A stretch of DNA of 57,169 nucleotides, taken from assembly GCA_022792135.1 (NCBI GenBank), contig JAAWAM010000031.1, forward strand, positions 1-57,169, read 5' to 3'. The notes under the pieces were generated by a model. It did no database searches, was not told the DNA's origin, and saw only the letters and a program-made list of their open reading frames with translations. Both the position numbers and the translations under genes were made by a program. Numbering within the stretch: position 1 is the first letter of the stretch; each line of letters opens with the position of its first letter. This DNA comes from Clostridia bacterium (GTDB lineage: Bacteria > Bacillota > Clostridia > TANB77 > CAG-508). Shown piece after piece: positions 1-7,790 of this stretch.

Positions 1-1041
1 TATTTTTTGACCATGTAATTCTTGTATTGCTGGATTATTTATAATTGTTGTAATTAAACAAAGTCTCATTTTTTCTTCTGACATTTCGTTAGATATTATT
101 AAAACTTTCTTTTTATGAACTAGGGCTGTATGTGCTGCTATATCTATAGTAAATCTACTTTTACCAGAGTTAGATGGCATTGAAAATGCCATTGTTTCCC
201 CTTTTCTTATTCCTTTAAATACTGATGTTAGTATTGGAAAAGGTAATGGTAATCCATTTGTTAGGTTGTTATCTCCCATTTGTAAGAAGTCTGTTAGGTC
301 TTTGCTTATTACTGCTCTTTTGAATTTTTCTGTATCATTTACTTGAACAACTGCGTTTGCCACTTCTTCTACAGTCATTTTGTCATATAAAATATAGTCT
401 CTTATTTCTACTACTTTATCTTGTATTTCTTTTATTGGTATAGCTAAATAATTTTTTCTTAAAACAAATAATTTCTTTAAATTTATATATATTTTTTCCA
501 TATTGTAATTTTCTTCTTTAGCTTCTTTTTTTAATTCAGACTTTAATCTATAAGATTTTTCTGTATCTTTTGCAAAATTAAATCCACTTTTAGCTTTTTC
601 TGGAGTATATGGTCCTCCTTCTGTAAATAATATACTTTTATATATATTTAATATTTCATCATCTTCAAACTGGCATTCTTCATATAAGAAATAATACTTA
701 ACTATTAATTTTGGATCATTTAATAATAATCCAATATATATACGTTCAATTTTTTTATCGCTTAATTTTTTAGGATATATTCCTTTTTCTTCTTCAATGT
801 TGTCTTCATATTTTATATTTCTTTTATTTTTTTCAATTTGTATATCTGTATTCATATCCTCTTTAGTTTTACTTTGTTTTTTAGCTTTATTTTTACTTAG
901 TTGCTCTATTTTCCCTACAGCTGCTATATAGTTTTTATTTGCTAAATCTTCTCTTATTTCATAGATTATTTCTTCGTTATCAGGTGTTACTGGTATAGTA
1001 TCCAATAGTTTAAATATTTTATCTACTTTATTTTCTTCCAT
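1..1041 (-). CDS. DnaB-like replicative helicase, 3' end outside window
   Basis: The first 347 residues are present; the frame runs off the window edge. Residues 1-270 are a charged N-terminal region, followed by a RecA-like ATPase core with a P-loop (SNSGKS, near residues 290-295) and a second strand ending in the motif SNEMSEE, as in DnaB-family hexameric helicases. The P-loop differs from the usual GxPGMGKT of replicative DnaB, so it may be a phage- or plasmid-type helicase or a specialised paralogue rather than the housekeeping enzyme. The ATG lies 2 nt after the nagZ stop, so the two genes are probably co-transcribed. Confidence 0.7.
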   Translation of the reverse strand, partial: MEENKVDKIFKLLDTIPVTPDNEEIIYEIREDLANKNYIAAVGKIEQLSKNKAKKQSKTKEDMNTDIQIEKNKRNIKYEDNIEEEKGIYPKKLSDKKIERIYIGLLLNDPKLIVKYYFLYEECQFEDDEILNIYKSILFTEGGPYTPEKAKSGFNFAKDTEKSYRLKSELKKEAKEENYNMEKIYINLKKLFVLRKNYLAIPIKEIQDKVVEIRDYILYDKMTVEEVANAVVQVNDTEKFKRAVISKDLTDFLQMGDNNLTNGLPLPFPILTSVFKGIRKGETMAFSMPSNSGKSRFTIDIAAHTALVHKKKVLIISNEMSEEKMRLCLITTIINNPAIQELHGQKI

Positions 1042-1043
1042 AA

Positions 1044-2141
1044 TCAATCTTTCCCTTCTATTTTATTTCTTATTTCTAAAATTTCTTTATTGGTTTTATT
1101 TAAAAATATTTCATTGTATTCTATTTCTTCATTGTTTATATTGTACTTTTCTTTTATTTTTAAAATTCGATTTACACTTTTGTTTACCCTTGATTCTTTA
1201 AATATGCTTGTTTTTACGTTCTTAATTATTTCTTCAATAACTTTTATATCATTATTGTATTTAAAGAGGATAATATCATTTCCAGCTTCAAAGGCTTTTT
1301 TTACAGCTTTATTTTTCCCATATGCTAATTGTACAGCTTTCATTCTTACATCATCAGTTATTATTAAACCTTTATATCTAAATTTCTTCCTGATATATTT
1401 AGTAATAAATCTTCTAGACATTGAAGCTGGATATTTATTAGTAACTTTATCTATTTTTAAATGGCTTACTAATATAGCATCTGCTCCATTTTCTATTGCT
1501 TCTTTGAATGGTATCATATCTTCTTTTTCTAGATTGTTCATTTTTTCTTTAATTACTGGTATTGTAAAATGAGAATCTTTTTTAGTTGCTCCATGTCCAG
1601 GATAATGTTTTATTACTGAAATAACATTTTGACTTTGTAATTGTTTCATGTATTCTGTTCCCAATTCACTTACTTCGTTTACATTCTCACTAAAAGCCCT
1701 GTCCCCTATTGCATGGTTATTATCAAATCTCTTTATATCTAATATAGGAGCAAAATTAAGATTAAAACCAGTATTTCTTAACATCTTTCCTGTAATTTCT
1801 CCTGCTCTTTTGACAAGATTTTCTTCCTTGTATTGAGCTAATTTATATGCTGAAGGTAAATTCATAAAGTCTTGTGGCATTCTATTTACTCTTCCGCCTT
1901 CTTGGTCAATTGCTATAAATAGTGGTATTTTATTAGCTTTATTTACTTCTTTAATATGATTAATTAAATCTACTAATTCTTTATAACTTTTATAATTTTT
2001 CCTATATAAAAGTACTCCTCCTATTTTATATTTTAAAATAATATCATCAATTTTAGAAATAGCATCAGGTGTATCAATTCCTATAATAAGCATTTGACCA
2101 ATTTTTTCTTCAATACTTAGATTTCTTATTTCTATATTCAT
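1044..2141 (-). CDS. nagZ: Glycoside hydrolase family 3 beta-N-acetylhexosaminidase (NagZ-like)
   Basis: A 365-residue GH3 protein. The (beta/alpha)8 domain carries AIDQEGGRVNRM near residue 78, the NagZ loop KHYPGHGATKKDSH near 178-191 and an Asp pair in LIITDDVRM near 263 that contains the expected nucleophile. Family role: removal of terminal N-acetylglucosamine from muropeptides during cell-wall recycling. There is no signal peptide, so it should be cytoplasmic, and no second GH3 domain, which is the normal size for the NagZ branch. It is the first gene of a minus-strand pair with the DnaB-like gene. Confidence 0.88.
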   Translation of the reverse strand: MNIEIRNLSIEEKIGQMLIIGIDTPDAISKIDDIILKYKIGGVLLYRKNYKSYKELVDLINHIKEVNKANKIPLFIAIDQEGGRVNRMPQDFMNLPSAYKLAQYKEENLVKRAGEITGKMLRNTGFNLNFAPILDIKRFDNNHAIGDRAFSENVNEVSELGTEYMKQLQSQNVISVIKHYPGHGATKKDSHFTIPVIKEKMNNLEKEDMIPFKEAIENGADAILVSHLKIDKVTNKYPASMSRRFITKYIRKKFRYKGLIITDDVRMKAVQLAYGKNKAVKKAFEAGNDIILFKYNNDIKVIEEIIKNVKTSIFKESRVNKSVNRILKIKEKYNINNEEIEYNEIFLNKTNKEILEIRNKIEGKD

Positions 2142-2254
2142 ACTTCCCTCTTATTTTATTTTTCTTAATTATATACTTTTAAATATTTTAAATCAATAGA
2201 TTTTTCTATAAAAATGTGCTATTATGTAATAGCTATTAAACATTTTTGAATTAA

Positions 2255-2320
2255 TAAAGAAAGGAGTCGTATGGTTATTTAATATCATACAAGATAATTT
2301 ATGGCATTTGATGGAATTGT
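2255..2320 (+). promoter_or_regulatory. rqcH leader with a three-codon upstream ORF
   Basis: A strong AAGGAG Shine-Dalgarno near 2262 is followed five bases later by ATG GTT ATT TAA, a complete three-codon reading frame. The rqcH ATG at 2301 lies about 33 nt further down with no good ribosome site of its own. The bases between can fold with a short GTATG/CATAC stem. Initiation of rqcH may therefore depend on coupling to, or reinitiation after, the mini-ORF. The arrangement is visible; the function is inferred. Confidence 0.4.
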
Positions 2321-4034
2321 TACTAAAGCAATAGCTTCAGAATTACAACAGCTTTCTGGAGCAAGAATAGATAAAATTTTTCAACCTAGTAAAAATAATA
2401 TAGTATTAGGTTTTTATTTAAATGGTACAAATTATGCATTAAATATTTGTACAGATTCACAAAACTATAGAATTCATCTAACTACTCATCCTAAGTCTAA
2501 TCCTAAGGTTGCACCTAATTTTTGTATGGTTCTTCGTAAACATTTAATAGGATTGCATATTAAGAACATTATCACTTCTAATTTAGAAAGAATTGTTACT
2601 ATAGAATTTGAAGGTTTTGATGATGTAGATGATATTATTACTAAAAAGCTAATTGTCGAACTTATGGGAAAGCATTGTAATATCATTCTTCTTGATGAAG
2701 AAAATGTAATAATAGATAGTTTAAGGCATATTAATAACGAGGTTGATAATACAAGAATAATTGTACCTCATGTGAAATATTCCTACCCTATTGTTTCTAA
2801 AGATAATTTTTTAGAGGTTGTATCTTTTGAAGAGTTTAAGCAAAAATTAGGATTAATAGAAGATATCATATCTTTACCTTATATTATTAGCAATAAGTTT
2901 AATGGTATTAGTAAGATGTTTATTAAAGCTATAATAAGTAAATTAAATATAACAAATATAGATGATACTTCTTTACAAAAAATTTATGAATATATATTAC
3001 AAGTAATAAATAATACTGATAATTTTAATTTATCTTTTGAAACCATAATTGATAAAAAGAAAGATTATTTCTTAGTACCAATTAAAAATGATAAATCTTT
3101 TAATTTAAATTTCTTTATTGATGATTTTTACTATAAAAAAGAAACTTCAGAAGAATTCAAAGTTTATAGAAATAGTGTATTGAAATTAATTTTAGATACA
3201 TTAAAAAAATACAATAAACGTCTTGAAAATATTAATCAAAAATTAAAAGAATGTGATGGTATGGATACTTATAGGATTTATGGAGAGCTTATTACTGCTA
3301 ATTTATATAAGATCAAAGATACAAATATAGACCATATACAATTAGAAAATTACTATGATAATAATAATTTAATAACTATTCCTCTTGACAAAAAGTATTC
3401 TCCAAGTTTTAATGCAAAAAGATTTTTCAAAAAATATAATAAATTAAAAAATGCTTTAGAAATAATTACTTATCAAAAAGAAGAAACACTAAACGAATTA
3501 AATTATATTGAAAGTATTGTTTATGAATTAGAAAATTGTTCAACTACTAATGAAGTTTCAGAAATATTCGAAGAAATATCTGAAAATGTTGTTTTTAAAG
3601 ATAGGACTGAAAAATATAAAAAGAAAAAAGATGGAAAAGTAAAAAAATCTAAACTTACTAAAAATAAAAATGTATCTTTTAATCCTTTAAAATATACTAT
3701 TGATGGATATACCCTTTTAGTTGGTAGAAACAATAAAGAAAATGATTATTTAACTTTAAAATATGCAAAAAAAACTGATTTATGGTTTCATACAAAAGAT
3801 TTTCATGGTAGTCATGCTATTTTAATACTTAATAATTCTACTCCAGATGATGATGTGCTAATAAAATGTGCTAAAATAGTATCTTACCATAGTAAAGCTA
3901 GAAATTCTTCAAATGTTCCTGTTGATTTTTGCGAAGTAAAATATGTTAAAAAGCCTAATGGTGCAAAACCTGGTATGGTTATTTATACTAATAATAAAAC
4001 TATTAATGTTCAACCTGGTATTAGTTTAAAATAA
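2301..4034 (+). CDS. rqcH: NFACT-family ribosome quality-control factor RqcH (Rqc2/FbpA-like)
   Basis: 577 residues with the full NFACT layout: NFACT-N from residue 1 (MAFDGIVTKAIASEL is the typical start), a charged helical coiled-coil region about 280-440, and NFACT-R with the hallmark TDLWFHTKDFHGSHA near 490-505. RqcH binds stalled 50S–peptidyl-tRNA complexes and directs C-terminal alanine tailing that marks truncated peptides for degradation. It stands alone on the plus strand between two minus-strand genes. The ATG is well supported by the protein start but has no adjacent Shine-Dalgarno. Confidence 0.93.
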   Translation: MAFDGIVTKAIASELQQLSGARIDKIFQPSKNNIVLGFYLNGTNYALNICTDSQNYRIHLTTHPKSNPKVAPNFCMVLRKHLIGLHIKNIITSNLERIVTIEFEGFDDVDDIITKKLIVELMGKHCNIILLDEENVIIDSLRHINNEVDNTRIIVPHVKYSYPIVSKDNFLEVVSFEEFKQKLGLIEDIISLPYIISNKFNGISKMFIKAIISKLNITNIDDTSLQKIYEYILQVINNTDNFNLSFETIIDKKKDYFLVPIKNDKSFNLNFFIDDFYYKKETSEEFKVYRNSVLKLILDTLKKYNKRLENINQKLKECDGMDTYRIYGELITANLYKIKDTNIDHIQLENYYDNNNLITIPLDKKYSPSFNAKRFFKKYNKLKNALEIITYQKEETLNELNYIESIVYELENCSTTNEVSEIFEEISENVVFKDRTEKYKKKKDGKVKKSKLTKNKNVSFNPLKYTIDGYTLLVGRNNKENDYLTLKYAKKTDLWFHTKDFHGSHAILILNNSTPDDDVLIKCAKIVSYHSKARNSSNVPVDFCEVKYVKKPNGAKPGMVIYTNNKTINVQPGISLK

Positions 4035-4047
4035 TATATAATTAATT

Positions 4048-4103
4048 ACATAAAATAATACAAGTAATTAGAAAAAATCCCATTTACTTGTATTATTTTA
4101 TGT
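4048..4103. repeat. 20-bp perfect inverted repeat downstream of rqcH
   Basis: Arms at 4048-4067 and 4084-4103 are exact complements around a 16-nt loop. The arms are AT-rich and no clear T-run follows on the plus strand, so this is a weak terminator candidate for rqcH or a fold-back element between convergent genes. The 60 bases up to the next gene hold nothing else I recognise. Confidence 0.6.
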
Positions 4104-4164
4104 ATGGCTAAAACCGTCTCTAAAGTACTATGTTAGTTTAAGGTCAATTGCAATTAGGGTTGGT

Positions 4165-5430
4165 TTAATTTCTTAAAGTCCCCAGTGGAACTACATAAAC
4201 CCCATCATTTCTCTTGTATGCATATTCTGTTGCAGTTAATACCATTAAAAAGGATGGCTCATTCATCTTAGTAATATCTACACTATCTTTAAATTTTAAT
4301 AGATTTTGAGCTGCTTCTTCTATCGCTTCATTCGAACCTAATTTTATTTCAATTGCCCCCCATTTACCATCATGTAAATGAATAATGGCATCACATTCTA
4401 ATCCGTTTTTATCTCTATAGTAAAATACTTCTCCATCTATATTTTGTGAATAAATTTTTAAATCTCTTATACATAAACTTTCAAAAATCAATCCAAATGT
4501 CTTGAAATCTTTCAACAAATCTTTATCTGTTGCTCTTAAGGATGCAACAGCAATAGATGGATCTACAAACTCTCTTTTTTTACTTGTTCTGATGTCAGTT
4601 TTACTTCTTAACTTAGGTTGCCATGCTTCCACATCATCAATAATATATAATTTTTCTAAAGCTTTAAGATAATCAGCTATGGTCTTTTCACTAATATCAT
4701 TATCATTTGTTTTTGTATCTTCTCTTATAACAGATAAATTGGCTGTTGTAGAAATATTTCTTGCTAGGCTTCTTAATATCATTCTTGTTCTTGTTTCATT
4801 TCTTTCTACACCATCCACAGTTTTTATATCATTTTTTATAATAGATTCTAAATAATCTCTAGCTATGGTATATGAGTCTTCTCCTTTAAATTCTATACCT
4901 GCTGGCCATCCGCCCTTAGCACACAAAAAGGCAATATCCTCTAGTTTTAATTTGCTTACTCCGTTAATATCTATATTATTTTCAAACAATTCTTTTAATG
5001 AAACTGTTCCAACAGATTCATTTGATTCGTATAAACTCATAGGTCTCATCAATAATTTTACTATTCTGCCTGTTCCAGTATGCCTTGGTTTATACTCTCT
5101 AGGAGTAGCTGAACCTGTTAATATATATTGGCCTTTCAAACCTGTATTATCTACATCATATCTTATAGCATCCCAAATCATAGGTGCATCCTGCCATTCA
5201 TCAATTAATCTTGGTTTTTCTCCTTGTAATAGTAAATCTGGTCTTGTTTTTGCAATTTCCATATTATTTTCAAAAGTCACAGGATTTTGAAGCTCTAACA
5301 AACTTTTTGAATGTTGCTTTGCAGTAGTAGATTTTCCGCACCATTTACATCCTTCTATGCAAATTGCTCCATAAAGATTCATTCTTTTTTCTAGTATTGT
5401 ATCCACTAATCTTGGCATATATTTTTTCAT
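4165..5430 (-). CDS. AAA_14/DUF4143-type ATP-binding protein
   Basis: 421 residues. The N-terminal P-loop is GCKWCGKSTTA near residues 28-38; Walker B is represented by PRLIDEWQDAP near 73-84, then a sensor region YILTGSATPRE. The C-terminal half matches the DUF4143 layout, with ECDAIIHLHDGKWGAIEIKLG near 345-365, a PD-(D/E)XK-like core (D, E and K spaced ExK). These ATPases are common single-gene accessory loci of unproven function. The start is supported by AAGGAGG upstream and by a clear promoter with three iterons. It is presumably autonomous. Confidence 0.85.
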   Translation of the reverse strand: MKKYMPRLVDTILEKRMNLYGAICIEGCKWCGKSTTAKQHSKSLLELQNPVTFENNMEIAKTRPDLLLQGEKPRLIDEWQDAPMIWDAIRYDVDNTGLKGQYILTGSATPREYKPRHTGTGRIVKLLMRPMSLYESNESVGTVSLKELFENNIDINGVSKLKLEDIAFLCAKGGWPAGIEFKGEDSYTIARDYLESIIKNDIKTVDGVERNETRTRMILRSLARNISTTANLSVIREDTKTNDNDISEKTIADYLKALEKLYIIDDVEAWQPKLRSKTDIRTSKKREFVDPSIAVASLRATDKDLLKDFKTFGLIFESLCIRDLKIYSQNIDGEVFYYRDKNGLECDAIIHLHDGKWGAIEIKLGSNEAIEEAAQNLLKFKDSVDITKMNEPSFLMVLTATEYAYKRNDGVYVVPLGTLRN

Positions 5431-5472
5431 AATATACCTCCTTATTAATTATTATATCTTTATTCTATAATA

Positions 5473-5501
5473 ATTATACTACAAACTTCCGAGTTTGGCA
5501 A
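5473..5501 (-). promoter_or_regulatory. SigmaA-type promoter of the DUF4143 ATPase gene
   Basis: On the minus strand, -35 TTGCCA (5496-5501) and -10 TATAAT (5473-5478) are separated by exactly 17 nt. The start codon is about 43 nt downstream of the -10. The -35 hexamer lies partly inside the promoter-proximal copy of the 14-bp iteron, so anything binding the iterons should block or shape RNA polymerase access. Confidence 0.75.
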
Positions 5502-5545
5502 TATTTCACTTCCGAGTTTGGCGTATTTTTGCTTCCGAGTTTGGC
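5486..5545 (-). repeat. Three 14-bp promoter iterons with a 23-bp period
   Basis: Exact copies of GCCAAACTCGGAAG (minus-strand sense) lie at 5486-5499, 5509-5522 and 5532-5545. Starts are spaced 23 bp apart, and the spacers are not conserved. The array covers the -35 region of the ATPase promoter and extends upstream. This is the form of an operator array for a DNA-binding regulator, perhaps the ATPase protein itself; no separate regulator gene is adjacent. Confidence 0.8.
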
Positions 5546-5630
5546 AGATTATATAATATAATTTAAACTTAATAAGTCTATCACACTTATTTTTCTGCAA
5601 TATATGACATTTCTTTATTTTTATATCAAA

Positions 5631-5653
5631 AAACACTAAAATCTTTAGTGTTT
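5631..5653 (-). terminator. Intrinsic terminator of the 5679 gene remnant
   Basis: A perfect 10-bp stem (AAACACTAAA / TTTAGTGTTT) with a 3-nt loop is followed on the minus strand by TTTTTTGAT. It lies 26 nt after the stop of the gene fragment at 5679, so the fragment kept its original 3' end. Confidence 0.75.
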
Positions 5654-5678
5654 CTCATTCAATATATATATTTACAAT

Positions 5679-5873
5679 TTATTGTTTTAATGCTGTAATT
5701 GGTACGACATATAATCTTGATATTGTTTTTTCTCCTTCTAGAATTGATGCTGGAGATATTTTAGCAAATTCCACATTATTAGATAGTTCCCCAGTTATTT
5801 TATGCAAAAGAACCTCACTATTAGAATGATAACGGTCTGCCCAAGTCTTGCCACAGTACTTTTTATTATCATT
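5679..5873 (-). pseudogene. C-terminal remnant of a deleted gene, possibly a second DUF4143-type ATPase
   Basis: An open frame of about 64 codons without a start codon is preceded by an in-frame TAA. It ends in the peptide LYVVPITALKQ, which resembles the last residues of the intact ATPase next door (VYVVPLGTLRN). Its own terminator follows and a 23-bp-period repeat array precedes it. This fits a sibling gene that lost its interior but kept promoter region, last codons and terminator. The rest of the peptide (for example KKYCGKTWADRYHS) I do not recognise, so the family is a guess. Confidence 0.5.
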
Positions 5874-5885
5874 TTACACTACCCA

Positions 5886-6000
5886 GTGATTTTTATTAAT
5901 TTTATTCGGTGATTTTTATCGATTTTATTCCGTTGTTTTTATTTTTTCCATTCCATGTTTTTTTATTGATATTATATGTTTTTTTACGCTTTTAATACAT
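5886..6000. repeat. Degenerate 23-bp tandem repeat, about five units
   Basis: Units begin at 5886, 5909, 5932, 5955 and 5978. The first two differ at three positions (both start GTGATTTTTAT and end in TTTTATTC plus one base); later units decay. The period equals that of the 14-bp iterons at 5486-5545 although the sequence differs. The array lies upstream, in the minus-strand sense, of the 5679 gene remnant. With the remnant this fills most of the 600-bp gap between the ATPase and EamA genes. Confidence 0.65.
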
Positions 6001-6042
6001 CATACTTTTTTTAATTTCTTATTAGTTACAGTTTAAATAAAT

Positions 6043-6378
6043 CTATAATATCAACATCCCTAAAATCAATGTTATTACAGTATTACCTTTTCTTATTGGT
6101 GAAACTGTTGATACATTTGCATATTTGACTGATAATATTGCACATATATATCCAATAGACTGAATTATAGAAAGAGGAGCTATTTTTATTATATTCATTA
6201 TATTAAAATTTTGTATAACATCTGTTTTTAATGCTCCTATAATTACATAAGCAATATTTCCAATTAGTAATCCTAATAATGATAATCTTATTGATAAATT
6301 ATCTTTTGAACATTTCTTCATTACTATTACAGTAAATCCAGTAAAAATTGCTGAAATCAAACTTAAATATAGCCACAT
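6043..6378 (-). pseudogene. EamA/DMT-family permease, N-terminal fragment
   Basis: 111 residues with four or five hydrophobic segments. The segment SVKYANVSTVSPIRKGNT and the following glycine-containing helix match the end of the first EamA repeat of drug/metabolite transporters, which normally continue into a second five-helix repeat. Here the frame stops (TAG) where a GE motif would be expected, and no second half follows. It is probably a truncated, inactive gene; a small half-size transporter acting as a dimer is the alternative. Confidence 0.6.
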
Positions 6379-6571
6379 ATCTTTTCCTTTATAATTTTTA
6401 TTATTTTCTAAATTAGAATATCATAAATAATATTTTTTTACAAGAAAATAGCAAAAAAGAAAATAGCAAAAATTGATTTATTGGTTATTATATGCTATAT
6501 TATTGTTACTATTTGCTAAAATGCAAAATTTAGATATATCCAAATACTTATTTATTAATGGAGGAAATAAT

Positions 6572-7198
6572 ATGAAGGTTTCACGGGAACTAGCTTTAGA
6601 GTTGTTTAATTTAAGCGAGAATTTTTCAGAGGATGATTTAAAAAAGAAATATACACAACTTGCTAAGATTACTCATTCTGATATGGGTGGAGATGAATAT
6701 TTATTTAATTTTATTGTTTGTTGTAAAGATATTTTAGAAAAAGCTATTACTGCATCTAATGTTAAACATTCTAATAATAATGGATACAATACTAGCAACA
6801 CCAACGATTCACCTGCTAAAAAATATAATATTAGTATATATAATCTCTTTTCACTTATGAGATATGGTTACTGTCGTTATAACATTAATGATATTAATAA
6901 AATACTAGCAACAGCAAAGATATCTATTAGGCCTATCTTTAAAGGTAAATCATTTGAACAAAGTATCGAACTAAATTTAAGTCAACCTTTTTATAAATTT
7001 TTAATTGATGGAAATTGTACATTTAATCAGGCTTTTTCTTTTAATCAAGAATTCTTTAAGCGTTTTAAACATTTTAAAGTTCGTGTAGAATTTATGGATG
7101 ATATTTTTAAATTTAAAATATCGCCAAAGAAGCTTTCTCATATTGTAAAATATGAAAACTTTTATTTTGATTCTGTTATTAAATTTACTTTTAAATAA
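6572..7198 (+). CDS. J-domain-like protein of unknown function
   Basis: 208 residues from the ATG that follows GGAGGAAATAAT; an earlier in-frame start at 6473 would add a hydrophobic stretch but has no ribosome site. Residues 1-65 look like a J-domain (helix, ThrGln helix, then THSDMGGDEYLF where canonical proteins have HPDxGGD). The rest is a lysine- and aromatic-rich domain I do not recognise. With HSD in place of HPD it may not stimulate Hsp70 normally. It carries one in-frame CGG codon (6584-6586), which the core genes here lack, suggesting recent acquisition. Confidence 0.6.
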   Translation: MKVSRELALELFNLSENFSEDDLKKKYTQLAKITHSDMGGDEYLFNFIVCCKDILEKAITASNVKHSNNNGYNTSNTNDSPAKKYNISIYNLFSLMRYGYCRYNINDINKILATAKISIRPIFKGKSFEQSIELNLSQPFYKFLIDGNCTFNQAFSFNQEFFKRFKHFKVRVEFMDDIFKFKISPKKLSHIVKYENFYFDSVIKFTFK

Positions 7199-7201
7199 CA
7201 G

Positions 7202-7242
7202 AAAAATAGGTAGTATATTAATTTTATATACTGCCTATTTTT
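7202..7242. terminator. Bidirectional terminator between convergent genes
   Basis: A 16-bp stem (7202-7217 with 7227-7242, one G·U pair) is flanked by A-rich sequence on the left and T-rich sequence on the right. It can serve both the J-domain-like gene and the minus-strand gene that ends at 7259. Confidence 0.85.
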
Positions 7243-7258
7243 ATTTTCTAAAATTTTA

Positions 7259-7711
7259 TTACCAAAATATTAATAATGTTATTGCTGTAGCAAGTATTAT
7301 TTCAGGCTTTGTCCATTCTTTAGGTATTAATTCTAATTCTCCTTCTTCTTTTTCATTAACTAAAGATACTTGGTAAGATTTTACATCTTCTAATTCAAAA
7401 TATATACTAAAATCTTGTTTACTTTGAGCTTTTTGTAATTGTATATATTTCTTTCCTAAGAATACTCCTCTTTTTGAGAATAAATCAATTCTAACATATT
7501 GTTTATCTATATTTGTTGTATCTATAGTTCCCTTCATTCTACCATTTACAAGAGTTGCCTCTGCTTGTTGTATCTGTACTTGTTGTATTTCATCTTTTCT
7601 TTCTATCTGTTTATACATTGAATTTAGTCCTACATTTATCAAAAATTCTGAAAGTATTGCAAATGCAACTACCCATAAAGCATATTTTAGGAATGTTTTC
7701 ATTCTATCCAT
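7259..7711 (-). CDS. Small two-helix membrane protein downstream of addA
   Basis: 150 residues. An N-terminal membrane helix (about 8-28) is followed by a beta-rich extracytoplasmic domain of about 95 residues and a second hydrophobic helix at the extreme C-terminus (about 133-149). The middle domain (for example YVRIDLFSKRGVFLGKKY) resembles FxLYD-type folds that describe changes in a bound or secreted chain, but this is only a fold impression. It lies 79 nt after addA on the same strand. No function can be assigned. Confidence 0.6.
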   Translation of the reverse strand: MDRMKTFLKYALWVVAFAILSEFLINVGLNSMYKQIERKDEIQQVQIQQAEATLVNGRMKGTIDTTNIDKQYVRIDLFSKRGVFLGKKYIQLQKAQSKQDFSIYFELEDVKSYQVSLVNEKEEGELELIPKEWTKPEIILATAITLLIFW

Positions 7712-7790
7712 GTTTATTTCTCCATTTCTATTTTAAACTAGTACTATTATAGCAAAAATTGCCTGTTTTATCAAGTATTATGGTATTATT

